Shown here: one piece after another, positions 42,537-51,433 of the stretch | Numbering within the stretch: position 1 is the stretch's first letter | Layout: every line of letters begins with the position of its first letter | Origin: Bradyrhizobium sp. CCBAU 051011 | Lineage (GTDB): Bacteria > Pseudomonadota > Alphaproteobacteria > Rhizobiales > Xanthobacteraceae | Length of the DNA stretch: 64,000 nucleotides | Assembly: GCF_009930815.1 (NCBI RefSeq) | Contig: NZ_CP022222.1 | Span: 2,770,501-2,834,500, forward strand | Direction: 5' to 3' | Made by a program: the position numbers and the translations under genes | Notes under the pieces: generated by a model | The model's database searches: none | Seen by the model: only the letters and a program-made list of their open reading frames with translations | What the model was told of the DNA's origin: nothing

Positions 42537-43754
42537 CTACACGTCATCCGTCCACGTGGGCGCAGCAGGCACCTCGCCGTCTTGGCACAACCCGTACAAG
42601 GACTGATGCTGACGGAAGCCGCGCAATTCGAAATGGCCGATTTCAACGGCCGGTGCCGCAACTTCGGCGGCAAAAGCACCACTCATGAGCAGTGGCCGGC
42701 CAACATCCTTGCAGAGGAGTTCAAGCCGACTGAGGATGTTGATGTCGCGCCCGACGGCGGTGAAGTCGAGGCGATTGCCAGAGCCAATGTTGCCGTATGC
42801 GGCATCACCATAGTGCAGAGCAATATCGATGGAAATATGCTGCTGGACCTCGGGCGGTGAAGCCTGGAGCGCAGCCAGCGTTGTCTGCGCTGCAGCCAGG
42901 GCCGACTCACAGGCCGGCGCTGGATCATCGCCGGTGACTGGAAAGATCGCAATGACCGCATCACCGATATACTTCAGGATGTCACCTTCGCTGCCAACGA
43001 CGCCAGGGACGACCAGATCGAAGAAGGTATTTAGGAGTTCAATGATTCTTTGCTCCGGAAGCTCATCTGTCAGTCGGCTGAAACCACGCAAGTCGGCGAG
43101 CAGCATTGCCGCCTTGATGTGGCGGACGTTTCCGCGCTGGACGGCGCCCGCCATAATCCGCGCGCACGGATCTCGACCTACATAGGTGGCAAGAAGTTCA
43201 CTATAGATCCGCCGGCCCGCCGTCACTTCGAGAACTGGGGCAAAGGTCGGCACTAGATAGCGAAAGAGTTCAACGTCCGCTTCCCTAAACCCGATGGGAG
43301 CGTCGCTTCCCCACGACATCGCGTTAACGATCCGATTCGAAAAGATAAGAGGCGCCATCACGTAATGGGTAATGCCTTGCGCCCGCAGCGTTGCGAGGAT
43401 CGGGAAGCGCCGATCGGTGGCTTCGCTAAGGACAGTATCAAGCCACTGTCCGGTTTCGATAACGTACTGAAGGGGGCTACTCTGGTAATCCGACGTAGAC
43501 TCGATACCGTGTCGCGTCGTTCGGAACTCGGTACTCTGTCCACGGCGCCAGATACGCGATATTCCCCGGAATTCTGGATGCAGCGTACGGACATGCACTG
43601 TGGCGCGGGCTATCGGCGCCCCGTGCACGGTGAGCTTCTCGCAGAGCATCTCAAGAAGCCCACCGGTATCGGGCGCAAAACGTCCCTCCTCGCTTAGCCA
43701 GCGCAGAAGCTCGGCTTTGCGATCAGCAAGTGAGATATCGAGAGCCTTGGTCAC
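42537..43754 (-). CDS. Class III adenylate/guanylate cyclase with an N-terminal sensory region
   Basis: A 405-residue protein. The N-terminal ~200 residues are a GAF-like or unnamed sensor region seen with rhizobial cyclases (HVRTLHPEFRGISRIWRRGQ). The catalytic domain has the metal aspartates in AAMLLADLRGFSRLTDELPE and GDILKYIGDAVIAIFPVTGD, and the transition-state Asn/Arg in FTAVGRDINILSRLELLCK. It has no membrane segment. It should make cAMP (or cGMP) in the cytoplasm. The genus has many such cyclases, so the signal is unknown. Confidence 0.9.
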   Translation of the reverse strand: MTKALDISLADRKAELLRWLSEEGRFAPDTGGLLEMLCEKLTVHGAPIARATVHVRTLHPEFRGISRIWRRGQSTEFRTTRHGIESTSDYQSSPLQYVIETGQWLDTVLSEATDRRFPILATLRAQGITHYVMAPLIFSNRIVNAMSWGSDAPIGFREADVELFRYLVPTFAPVLEVTAGRRIYSELLATYVGRDPCARIMAGAVQRGNVRHIKAAMLLADLRGFSRLTDELPEQRIIELLNTFFDLVVPGVVGSEGDILKYIGDAVIAIFPVTGDDPAPACESALAAAQTTLAALQASPPEVQQHISIDIALHYGDAAYGNIGSGNRLDFTAVGRDINILSRLELLCKDVGRPLLMSGAFAAEVAAPAVEIGHFELRGFRQHQSLYGLCQDGEVPAAPTWTDDV

Positions 43755-44221
43755 GTTTCACCCGAAGTTTCCCAGGGCACTTCCGCAACGATACGTTCCT
43801 GTACCGGGCCGTCGCTTCATCGAGCCACCTTTCAGCCCGAGGAGAGCAATTTAGCACGGCCTGATGGCAGAGTGGTGGCCTCGTAGGTCACAGCAAATGG
43901 GGTGCTCGACTTCCGATTTGGGTCTTGTGTCACGAAGCGTAGCCGGTTCAAAAGGCTGCGCGCAACTTTATGGGAGATGAAGGTAGGTCCTTCGGGTTCG
44001 GCGATCAGGTCGCTGATCCCAAGCCACCGCGGGCCGCTTTGGTCAAAAGCCACGGTGGTGAGCGCTGCGGAAACGTCGGGACGATGATCCCGGCAGGCAC
44101 GGTTGAGAGAGGCGAGCGCAAGCGAACCGTCGATGAAGTGTCGAAAGCGGATTAGGTGATGTCAAAACCGAGGGTTGACCCTACCTTCGGGATCAGTTCA
44201 GTGGATGTCCTGATACTGACC

Positions 44222-44575
44222 GAGCGACATCCGGCATGTAGACGGCGCGAAGCTCAACCAGGCTCTTGTAAGGAACGTGAGAACCTAGCCGGCGATGCCA
44301 AGGGAAAAGGCCCAAGCGGCTCCAACCGCAAGGCCGAAAGTACCAATGCGCCGGAGAGGGGCGGACTGCTCCGTAGTAGCGAGGAAGCGGCTGTAATGGT
44401 CGTGGAGCGAAGGGGGTGGGTCATCGACGATGAATCGGGCCAACCGGCAACGGGAGGAGCCCGAAGCTCAACGGAAGGCGGCAGCCTTCAATCGATGGCA
44501 CGAGCCGGATGATGCGAGAGTATCAAGTCCGGATCTGTGAGAGGCTCAGGGTGAAATTCCCTGGGCCTACTCGGC
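44222..44575 (+). mobile_element. Group II intron relic without reverse transcriptase
   Basis: The sequence has the conserved blocks of a bacterial group II intron: GAGCGACATCCGGCATGTAG at the 5' end (consensus GTGCGAC, here T changed to A), GAAAGTACCAATGCGCCGGA, then GAGGGGCGGACTGCTCCGTA and GTAGTAGCGAGGAAGCG. Near the 3' end is a 34-base domain V (44502-44535, GAGCCGGATGATGC, loop GAGA, ending GTCCGGATC), with the catalytic AGC. A domain VI-like hairpin follows (44540-44573, GGCTCAGGG...CCCTGGGCC, with an unpaired A in CCTACTC). At ~350 bases there is no room for the reverse transcriptase, and the 5' change suggests it is dead. Confidence 0.8.
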
Positions 44576-44604
44576 AAACTGAGAAGAACTCAGTGTGAAT
44601 AAAT

Positions 44605-44684
44605 GTCTTCCGGGTTACCCCTGAAAGCGGACATTGCTCGACGCAGTCGGCACGTCGCATTTGTGCCAGAAGCGGTCATTCGAT
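44605..44684. repeat. Dispersed intergenic repeat, copy near 44.6 kb
   Basis: CTTCCGGGTTACCCCTGAAA, then GCGGACATT, then GTCGGCACGTCGCATTTGTG and CCAGAAGCGGTCATTCG; same block order as at 42432. Confidence 0.6.
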
Positions 44685-44710
44685 CACATCGTCCGCACAG
44701 CGCAGGAAGC

Positions 44711-46075
44711 TTATTCGGGCAACCCCGCTTTCCGAAGACCCTCAATAAACAGCTTCGAGTTTTTGGGGACCCGGGCGATATGCGCCGATATTGTAAAGGC
44801 GGGATCGATCTCAAGCACGCGCGCCGCCGCGGCGTGCGCCTCAGCGTCGCGTCCGAGATGGGCCAAGGCGGACGCGAGGCCGCGGCAAGCTGGCATAAAG
44901 AAGGGATTCTGACTAAGGGCTTTCTTCAATACTACGATCGCTTCGTCAAAGCGGCGAAGCCCCATAAGGGCATGCCCAATGCCAAGAAACGTCATGTGTA
45001 GCAGCGGGTCTACCGGGCTCATGCGAATGGCACGTTCAAAGCTTCGGATCGCTTCCTCCGGCAGCCCCGCCATTATATAGACCCAGCCTCTGTTGTTCCA
45101 AGTGCGCCATGAATTTGGGTTGAGCGCGACCGCCCGGTCAGCCATTTCGATCTCGGCTTCACTAGCGCCGACCATGCCCGCCAAGATTACGGCAACCCTT
45201 GACAACGTGTCCGGATCACCATCATCGATCCTCAATGCCAAACGAGCAAGCCGAACTGCTTCCTTGCAGTCGAACTTGGGATCGTTGGCATAGCCTAAAG
45301 CGACGTTGCTCGCATGACAGTCACCTGCCAGAGCCGCTGCAGAGCCGAACCTCGGGTCTAGCTCCAAAGCTCGATGAGCCAGCCTGATCGCCTCGGCCAA
45401 ACTTTCGCGGGTCGTCAGGTAATGCTGTTGCATGGATCGGAGAAAAAAGTCATAGGCAGTGAGGTTCTCTGGTCGCCGCCGCGTCGCCATTTCAATTTCT
45501 GTTTGAAGCATCTTTGGCTGAACAGCCGAGACAACGGCGAGCGTTACTTCGTCCTGGAGAGCGAAAATGTCCGTCAGATCACGCTCGAATCTGTCCGCCC
45601 ATAGATGTGCGCCAGTCACCGCATCGATCAACTGCCCTGTGATGCGAACTTTCCCCGACGCCTTCCGCACGGCCCCCCCGAGGACATAGCGCACGCCGAG
45701 CCTGCCGTAATCGTCCGCGCTGCCTTCCCCGAGCAGAGCATGGGTGTTCTTTAGCAGTTCGACCATTCGCGGCGGCACCTCGCCAGGAAGACAGAATTCA
45801 TACTCTGTCCCAAGATCGATCTGGCGCGCTGCATACATTCTCCGGTCCGCGAGTGCGGTGCCGGGCGTACCCCGATAGGTGCCAGCATAGTCGGTATGAG
45901 TGGACGGCGCGAATGGTGCGAAGAGCTTGCGGTGTAGGTCTCGTGGATCGGCCAGGATGGCCTGTCGTCGGTCTGCATCGGCCACGATCTTGGTCAGCAG
46001 CTCGCCGCATCGCGCACCCATCACGCGATCATAATTGCTTGCGGAATGCGCTTGCCAACGCGGTGTCGTCGTCAT
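44711..46075 (-). CDS. Chimeric protein: foreign N-terminus joined to the TPR part of a cyclase-type protein
   Basis: A 454-residue protein from the ATG at 46075; the frame is open to 46165 but that region precedes a better start. Residues ~1-115 (HRKLFAPFAPSTHTDYAGTY, then RGTPGTALADRRM) resemble the leading part of Fic-type or related proteins. From residue ~120 the sequence is that of class III cyclases with TPR repeats, but only the part after the cyclase domain: GVRYVLGGAVRKASGKVRIT, GAHLWADRFERDLTDIFALQ, then about six TPR-like units to KLFIEGLRKAGLPE. The cyclase catalytic domain is absent. It could act as a binding scaffold or be a fusion relic. It lies downstream of the integrase. 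Confidence 0.75.
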   Translation of the reverse strand: MTTTPRWQAHSASNYDRVMGARCGELLTKIVADADRRQAILADPRDLHRKLFAPFAPSTHTDYAGTYRGTPGTALADRRMYAARQIDLGTEYEFCLPGEVPPRMVELLKNTHALLGEGSADDYGRLGVRYVLGGAVRKASGKVRITGQLIDAVTGAHLWADRFERDLTDIFALQDEVTLAVVSAVQPKMLQTEIEMATRRRPENLTAYDFFLRSMQQHYLTTRESLAEAIRLAHRALELDPRFGSAAALAGDCHASNVALGYANDPKFDCKEAVRLARLALRIDDGDPDTLSRVAVILAGMVGASEAEIEMADRAVALNPNSWRTWNNRGWVYIMAGLPEEAIRSFERAIRMSPVDPLLHMTFLGIGHALMGLRRFDEAIVVLKKALSQNPFFMPACRGLASALAHLGRDAEAHAAAARVLEIDPAFTISAHIARVPKNSKLFIEGLRKAGLPE

Positions 46076-46136
46076 TGGGCCCCCAATGTCATCGCCGCTC
46101 TTCGCGCGCGCCTCCTTGGAGGTTCGCGAGACACCA

Positions 46137-47435
46137 TCAGGCAGCTTGCCGCGTGCTATCGTCAACGGCGGCTTGGACGTTGTGCGCGTGCACCTGTCCT
46201 CGCGACTTGCTTCGCTTCCTAGTTAGCATCGCCTTTACGAAGCTGTTCCACTTTTTCATCGCGGCCCGCTTCTCTGGCATGTAGTTCCACCGGTCGTAAC
46301 TTTTCGAACTGACGTCCTGAAGCGTGTGATTCTGTATTCTGTCTCGGATTTCCTTCGATATCCCGGCTTGGCCGGCCAATGTCTTCCATGTTCTGCGCAG
46401 ATCGCGGTTGGTGACGACCGGAATCACCTCGCGTTCGCGCTGGCGCCACATGAACGAGTAAAGCGTACCGTGGCTCACGGGCTTGGTTGCGTCAGTTGCG
46501 GATGGAAAGAACCAGCCGTGAGCATTTGGCTTGATCGACTCGATCAGTTCAGCGGCGACCTCAGGGACCGGGATGGCATGCGGTTTGCCATTTTTTGTCT
46601 TTGACCAATCTATGATTCGCTCCTTGGCGTCCCATTGGTCCACATGAAGACGCGCAATTTCCTCGACGCGCTGTCCCGTGAGCATGAGGATACGGACGGC
46701 GCGGGTATAGGGCGGATGGACCGGCGCGTCCGGGCACTCGAGCCAGCGATAGAGGCGCACGAATTCCTCTTCGTCTAGCCAGCGTGTCCCAACTTTCTTG
46801 GGCTCTGTGGGTATCCCGGCCGCCGGATTGTATACGAGACGGAAACGCCGCTGAGACGCGCTTCGGTAATCGTGCTCCGATTTCATGCCCCAGCTATAGG
46901 CAGATCGAATGTAGCTGCGGACATGATCCGCCATTGAACGCTTGCCACGCTCGTAGATTGGCCGAATGACGTCCGTGATTTCTTCCGGCTCGATATCGCG
47001 AGCCAGCCGATTGCGGCCGAGCGTGTCGGCAACCTTGTTGAGGTTCTTCTCAGCGTCCTTCCACGACGACTTTGCAGCCGACTTCAAGTGGGCGACGTAC
47101 GCTTCGAAGAGATCGGCCACGGTGCCGGGGCGGGTGTCGCCAGCGAGCTTGATGCTGCGACCCTTCTGAATCATGTCAGCGAAGTCGCGGGTGAAAACTT
47201 CGCGTGCTTTGCTGAGGGACATTGATGGATAAGAGCCTAGTTTTTTCTTGAGGCGCTTCCCGTCTCGCCACTGCTGTGCCATCCAGTCTGCCGTAATGCG
47301 AGTGGGCATGGGCTTAATCACTAGGACCAATCGCCCCGTTCCGTGCCCTTCTCCATCGGTGAGGCTGAGCTCTTTGCTGGTCCGTTCCACCTGCTTTAGT
47401 GCGCGGCGGACTTCTCCATCAGTAAGGCTTGGCAC
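46137..47435 (-). CDS. int: Tyrosine recombinase (integrase) of an integrative element
   Basis: A 432-residue protein of the P4-like island integrase class. It has an N-terminal Arm/SAM-like region (TADWMAQQWRDGKRLKKKLG, MSLSKAREVFTRDFADMIQK), a core-binding domain, and a catalytic domain with Arg in LMLTGQRVEEIARLHVDQW, Lys in DWSKTKNGKPHAIPVP, RDLRRTWKTLAGQAGISKEI (the usual first His of HxLRRT is not seen), NHTLQDVSSKSYDRW with His and the nucleophile Tyr. It is read away from radC, 148 bases from its broken end, the usual place for an integrase beside its attachment site. Confidence 0.93.
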   Translation of the reverse strand: MPSLTDGEVRRALKQVERTSKELSLTDGEGHGTGRLVLVIKPMPTRITADWMAQQWRDGKRLKKKLGSYPSMSLSKAREVFTRDFADMIQKGRSIKLAGDTRPGTVADLFEAYVAHLKSAAKSSWKDAEKNLNKVADTLGRNRLARDIEPEEITDVIRPIYERGKRSMADHVRSYIRSAYSWGMKSEHDYRSASQRRFRLVYNPAAGIPTEPKKVGTRWLDEEEFVRLYRWLECPDAPVHPPYTRAVRILMLTGQRVEEIARLHVDQWDAKERIIDWSKTKNGKPHAIPVPEVAAELIESIKPNAHGWFFPSATDATKPVSHGTLYSFMWRQREREVIPVVTNRDLRRTWKTLAGQAGISKEIRDRIQNHTLQDVSSKSYDRWNYMPEKRAAMKKWNSFVKAMLTRKRSKSRGQVHAHNVQAAVDDSTRQAA

Positions 47436-47582
47436 TCGGCTCTCCCGTCGGTTCTCAGGTGGGGTCGTTAGACGGCTAACAGGGGTCGGCGATTGGGGTC
47501 ACAAGGGTCGCTAATCCCCTTAAAACCGACCCCAATATGCCATAGCGCGCCAAACTACGACAAGAGGAAAAGTACAGTTGAA

Positions 47583-48194
47583 TCAATAATATCTGTTGTG
47601 ATTAAACGTGATCAAAACGGGCCGAGTGGGATGGTTGTGGACCAGGATCAGCGCGGTCGCCGATAGTTCGAGCGCGCGCTTGATGACCTCGCGCGGATAG
47701 ACCGGCGTGTGATCGACGGTGCCGGTCTGCTGGATTTCGTCGGCGATCAACTGGTTACGCTTGTCGAGGAACAGCAGGCGAAACTGCTCCTTGTCGGCGA
47801 ATGCCATGCCGCTGCGGCAATAGTCGATCACGTCGTTCCAGGACGACAGTGCAATCTTGCGCTTGATCTCGCCTTTCGCAACCCGGTGTGCTGCTGCGGC
47901 GAGCAGCTTGATCTGGTTGATCGAGGCCTCGCCGATGCCGTCGACCTCGCGCAGGCGTGCTACCGGCGCGTGAATGACCTCGGCGAACGAGCCGAATTTC
48001 TTCAACAGCTCTTTCGCCAGCGGCTTGGTGTCGCGCCGGGGCAGGGCCGGGAAGAGCGCCATCTCCAATAGTTCGTAATCGCTGAGCGCCTCCGGCCCGG
48101 CCGCATAGAAGCGCTCGCGCAAGCGTTCGCGGTGGCCGTGATAGTGCGGCTTGTCGGCGGGTTGATCCGGGGGATTGCTGGTGTCGGTTGGCAT
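47583..48194 (-). CDS. radC: RadC/MPN-domain protein, 3' end replaced at an integration junction
   Basis: 203 residues from the ATG at 48194. The RadC family pattern is intact up to the MPN motif: [20 protein letters not shown], then [20 protein letters not shown], the helix-hairpin-helix [20 protein letters not shown], then [20 protein letters not shown] and VHNHP. Next should come SGDPTPS and ~45 more residues; instead it reads [14 protein letters not shown] and stops at 47583. The change lies at about 47632. The Ser-Gly-Asp part of the metal site is lost, so the protein is probably inactive. I interpret the junction as an att site. The function of RadC is not settled. Confidence 0.9.
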   Translation of the reverse strand: MPTDTSNPPDQPADKPHYHGHRERLRERFYAAGPEALSDYELLEMALFPALPRRDTKPLAKELLKKFGSFAEVIHAPVARLREVDGIGEASINQIKLLAAAAHRVAKGEIKRKIALSSWNDVIDYCRSGMAFADKEQFRLLFLDKRNQLIADEIQQTGTVDHTPVYPREVIKRALELSATALILVHNHPTRPVLITFNHNRYY

Positions 48195-48256
48195 CGATCG
48201 TAAACATGCCGTGCCGGCCAGCTTTTGCAACTCGGAATTGCGGGGCAGTTGACGAA

Positions 48257-48285
48257 AAGGCGCCACGCGGTAAGCGCGGCGCCTT
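48257..48285 (-). terminator. Terminator of the metallo-beta-lactamase-fold gene
   Basis: AAGGCGCC/GGCGCCTT arms (8 bp) around a 13-base loop. On the minus strand the stem is followed by TTCG with overlapping T residues. It lies 25 bases past the stop of the gene ending at 48310. Confidence 0.65.
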
Positions 48286-48309
48286 CAACCGTTTCAGATC
48301 AATTCGCTA

Positions 48310-49269
48310 TCAGGCCTTCACGGCGGCGAAGGCATAGCCGTTGCCGTCCTTGGTCAGTGTGCCGACATTCGGGAAGCCGAAATGATAGCCGGCGATCATG
48401 CCCTTTTCGGCGATGACGCGATCGAAGAACGCGCGGCGCGTCGCTTCCGCCTTCGGCCCGTCGGCGTCGAATGCCGAGAACCAGCCCGGATTTCTCACGA
48501 ATAGCTGATGGATGCCGGTAACGTCGCTCTGGATGAAGAGCTGCTGTCCCCCCGACGCCACCAGGAAGGACATGTGTCCGACGGTGTGGCCCGGCGTGGC
48601 GATGGCCTTGACGCCAGGCGCGAGGTCGGCGCCATCATTGTATTGCTTGACGTTCTTCCAGGTCGGGAAGGTCGCCTGAATCCGCTTGATGAACGGACGG
48701 TTGGCCTCCGGCACCTTCTCCACAAGCGCCGGATCGGTCGCGAACTTGAATTCCACCTCAGGCATCATGATTTCCGCGTTCGGGAACACCTGTGCGCTGG
48801 TCTCCTTCACCCACAGGCCCGAGATGTGATCGGGATGGAAATGCGAGATCACGACCGCCGAGACGGTCGTGGGATCGAGGCCAGCCGCCTTCATGTTGTC
48901 GGCGAGCTTGCCGACCGTCGCCGGGCCGTTACCGCCAAAACCGGTGTCGAACAGGATGACCTTGCCGCCGGTTCGGATCGCGGTGACGGTGAAGGGGTTG
49001 TCGATCTTGTCGGGCCCGATGCCTGCAGCGGTAAGCGCCTTCTTGACGTCGTCGAGCGAGGCGTTCTTGACCATGCCCTCGGCGACCGTGCGCTCGATGG
49101 TTCCGTCATGCAGGCTGAAGACCTCGATGTCCCCAACCTTGTATTTGAGGCTGTCCGCAGCGCGCTGCGCATGCGCCGCGCCGATGAACGAAACCGGTCC
49201 GTTGAGGCCGAACACCAGCGCCGCCCCCGTGCTTCCGAGGACCAGATCGCGACGTGAAATCTCGAACAT
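48310..49269 (-). CDS. Tat-exported metallo-beta-lactamase-fold hydrolase
   Basis: 319 residues from the ATG at 49269. It has a twin-arginine signal (SRRDLVLGSTGAALVFGLNG) ending AAHAQ. The zinc motif is VVISHFHPDHISGLWVKE; further metal ligands lie in ATPGHTVGHMSFLV and AGYHFGF. The family includes lactonases, glyoxalase II-like and other hydrolases, and the precise reaction cannot be read. Periplasmic, folded before export. AAGGGAGCAAGGGCA precedes the ATG. Confidence 0.9.
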   Translation of the reverse strand: MFEISRRDLVLGSTGAALVFGLNGPVSFIGAAHAQRAADSLKYKVGDIEVFSLHDGTIERTVAEGMVKNASLDDVKKALTAAGIGPDKIDNPFTVTAIRTGGKVILFDTGFGGNGPATVGKLADNMKAAGLDPTTVSAVVISHFHPDHISGLWVKETSAQVFPNAEIMMPEVEFKFATDPALVEKVPEANRPFIKRIQATFPTWKNVKQYNDGADLAPGVKAIATPGHTVGHMSFLVASGGQQLFIQSDVTGIHQLFVRNPGWFSAFDADGPKAEATRRAFFDRVIAEKGMIAGYHFGFPNVGTLTKDGNGYAFAAVKA

Positions 49270-49425
49270 TGCCCTTGCTCCCTTTGATTGATCCCTAGCC
49301 CGCCAGAGCCTTCTCTTTTGGAAGGCTCGCGCAGTACTACCCCGGACAAGGCGAGCTATTCCTGTGTGCTCCCGTTCCAATTGCAGACATGTTGCTGCAT
49401 CGCAGTGTCCCGGCGCCCGGACATC

Positions 49426-50415
49426 TCAGCAAATGCGAGGCATTTGCAAACAGGGCTCGCGGCCAGGGCGGCCGACGCGAAACGCTTCGATGAAGCCGCC
49501 GTCCTTCTGGGTCACGAAGACGGTTTTGCCGTCGGGACCGCCAAAGGTGAGGTTGGTCGGCTGCTTACCGCGCAGCGGCACCTCGCGTTCTAGCGATCCA
49601 TCGGCGCCGATAATGGCGATCGTGCCGGCGGAAAGCCGGGCGAGATAGACCCGGCCGTCGACGTCGGTGCGCAGGCCGTCGACCTCAAAGTCCGTGAAAC
49701 CCCTGATCAGCCGCGGGTCGAGCAATTTGCTGCCGTCGAGACGATAGGCCCATACCTGCCGCGAATTCGACTCGCTCACGTAAAGGGTGGCGCCATCCGG
49801 GCTCAAATCGATGCCGTTGGTTACGCCAAGACGCCTGGTAGAGGACATCACTTCACCTTGCCCCTTGCCGTCCGGCCCACGGACAATGCGCCAAATCTGG
49901 CCGCCCGAGGGTGGTGCAAATCGCGGGTCGCTGGCATAGAGAGTGCCGTCCGCCGCGACCGCGAGGTCGTTCGGCTGATTGAATCGATCGGAATGAAAGT
50001 AAATTCGCGGCGTGGTTTCGCCTGATGCGATGACCCACACATTGTGTTTTTTGAAATCGGCAATGTACATCCGCCCACTGCGGTCGAAACGAATTCCATT
50101 GCCGACGCTGCCGGCGGGAAGCGATGTGAAGAGCTGGGATTGCGAGGCGCCTGGCGCGACCTTGCCGATGTTGCCGCGCTGTCGAAAATTGACGACGTAG
50201 AGGTTGCCGGATGCGTCGACCGCGGGACCTTCGATGCCGGACGTGTACTCGCCCTGCGGCGTGATCCGCTTACTCACGAACAGCGCGTCCTCGGCGGCGG
50301 TGCCATGACTTACGAAAAAGGGGCTTGCGAAAAAGGGGCTTGCGAAAAAAGCGGCCGATGCGACCAGGCAGGTGGCGGCCAATCCCGCTCGAAGGTCTCG
50401 TTCGCGGGTCGTCAT
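49426..50415 (-). CDS. Secreted SMP-30/gluconolactonase-like beta-propeller protein
   Basis: About 329 residues from the ATG at 50415 (an ATG at 50445 is possible). The signal peptide has an odd repeated segment FFASPFFASPFFVSHGTA, coded by a 15-base tandem repeat at 50314-50343. The propeller has NHL/SMP-30-type strands: GIEGPAVDASGNLYVVNFRQ, IRFDRSGRMYIADFKKHNVW, FNQPNDLAVAADGTLYASDP and VTNGIDLSPDGATLYVSESN. The metal-site pattern (Glu, Asn, Asp) of calcium-dependent lactonases is at least partly present. A periplasmic lactonase-type hydrolase is the best guess. Confidence 0.85.
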   Translation of the reverse strand: MTTRERDLRAGLAATCLVASAAFFASPFFASPFFVSHGTAAEDALFVSKRITPQGEYTSGIEGPAVDASGNLYVVNFRQRGNIGKVAPGASQSQLFTSLPAGSVGNGIRFDRSGRMYIADFKKHNVWVIASGETTPRIYFHSDRFNQPNDLAVAADGTLYASDPRFAPPSGGQIWRIVRGPDGKGQGEVMSSTRRLGVTNGIDLSPDGATLYVSESNSRQVWAYRLDGSKLLDPRLIRGFTDFEVDGLRTDVDGRVYLARLSAGTIAIIGADGSLEREVPLRGKQPTNLTFGGPDGKTVFVTQKDGGFIEAFRVGRPGREPCLQMPRIC

Positions 50416-50491
50416 CGCCTGTCCCCTGCTGAACGCCATCGGCACAAGCGCGCTCCCCAGGGCGCGAGCAGGTCAGGCTGAACGCGCTACC

Positions 50492-51316
50492 TTAGACGGC
50501 GACGTACGGCTTCTCGCCGTGGCGCTCCGACAGCGTGAAAATCTCGACGCCGGTCGCGGTCACGCCGACCGAATGCTCGAACTGTGCCGACAGCGAGCGG
50601 TCGCGCGTCACCGCGGTCCAGCCATCGGACAGGATTTTTACATGCGGCTTGCCGAGATTGATCATCGGCTCGATGGTGAAGAACATGCCGGGCTTGAGCA
50701 TAACGCCTTCCCCGGGCCGGCCGATATGGATGATGTTGGGCTCGTCGTGGAACATGCGCCCGAGCCCATGGCCGCAGAAATCGCGCACCACGCTCATGCC
50801 TTGCGGCTCGACGAAGCTCTGGATGGCGTGGCCGATATCGCCGGTGGTGGCGCCGGGCTTCACCGCGGCAATGCCGCGCATCATCGCTTCATAGGTGACC
50901 TCGATCAGCCGCTCCGCCTTGCGGGCGATCGGACCGATCACATACATGCGGCTGGAATCGCCATACCAGCCGTCGACGATGAAGGTGACGTCGATATTGA
51001 CGATGTCGCCCTCTTTCATCGCGCGGTCGCCGGGCATGCCGTGGCAGACCACGTGATTGATCGAGGTGCAGGTCGAGTAGCGGTAGCCGCGATACATCAG
51101 CGTCGCCGGGTAGGCGCCGTGGCTGAAGGCGAAGTCGCGGACGAATTCGTCGATCCGGGAAGTCGGGACGCCCGCCTTGACGATGTCGGTGAGCTCGTCG
51201 AGGCATTTGGCCACCAGTGCGCCGGCCTTGCGCATGCCGGCAAAGCCGCTCGCGCCGTGCAGCTTGATCTGGCCGGTTTTTCGCAAGGAGGTATCTGTTG
51301 CTTCGATATAGCTCAT
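50492..51316 (-). CDS. map: Methionine aminopeptidase, type I
   Basis: 274 residues. The five metal ligands of MetAP are present: Asp in NIDVTFIVDGWYGDSSR (two Asp), His in GHGLGRMFHDEPNI, Glu in FTIEPMI, Glu in SAQFEHSVGV. It removes the initiator methionine from nascent proteins in the cytoplasm and is essential in most bacteria. Its position next to the radC region follows the usual rhizobial map-radC neighbourhood, though two genes intervene here. Confidence 0.97.
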   Translation of the reverse strand: MSYIEATDTSLRKTGQIKLHGASGFAGMRKAGALVAKCLDELTDIVKAGVPTSRIDEFVRDFAFSHGAYPATLMYRGYRYSTCTSINHVVCHGMPGDRAMKEGDIVNIDVTFIVDGWYGDSSRMYVIGPIARKAERLIEVTYEAMMRGIAAVKPGATTGDIGHAIQSFVEPQGMSVVRDFCGHGLGRMFHDEPNIIHIGRPGEGVMLKPGMFFTIEPMINLGKPHVKILSDGWTAVTRDRSLSAQFEHSVGVTATGVEIFTLSERHGEKPYVAV

Positions 51317-51433
51317 GGGCGGGTCATGCTTCGGGAACGGAAAAAGAGGCTGATTTGAACGTCTAATTTAATGATCCGACCGCTCAGTGCAAGCCAAGGT
51401 TGGGACTCCGAGCCTCCTTAAAAAAGCTTGCAT

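Larger units (their letters stand above)
43755..44710. other. Non-coding region with the intron relic; weak conserved frame at its left end
   Basis: The minus strand at about 43832-44150 keeps an open frame (HFIDGSLALASLNRACRDHR, then TTVAFDQSGPRWLGISDLIA) of a kind I have seen in repeated intergenic elements rather than in real genes. The group II intron relic (44222-44575) and a dispersed repeat (44605-44684) fill the rest. Confidence 0.4.

Noticed and set aside
43832..44150. Minus-strand frame with TTVAFDQSGPRWLGISDLIA
   Set aside because: It looks protein-like, but I know the pattern only from repeated intergenic elements in this genus, and there is no start with a ribosome site; kept only as a note in the region description.
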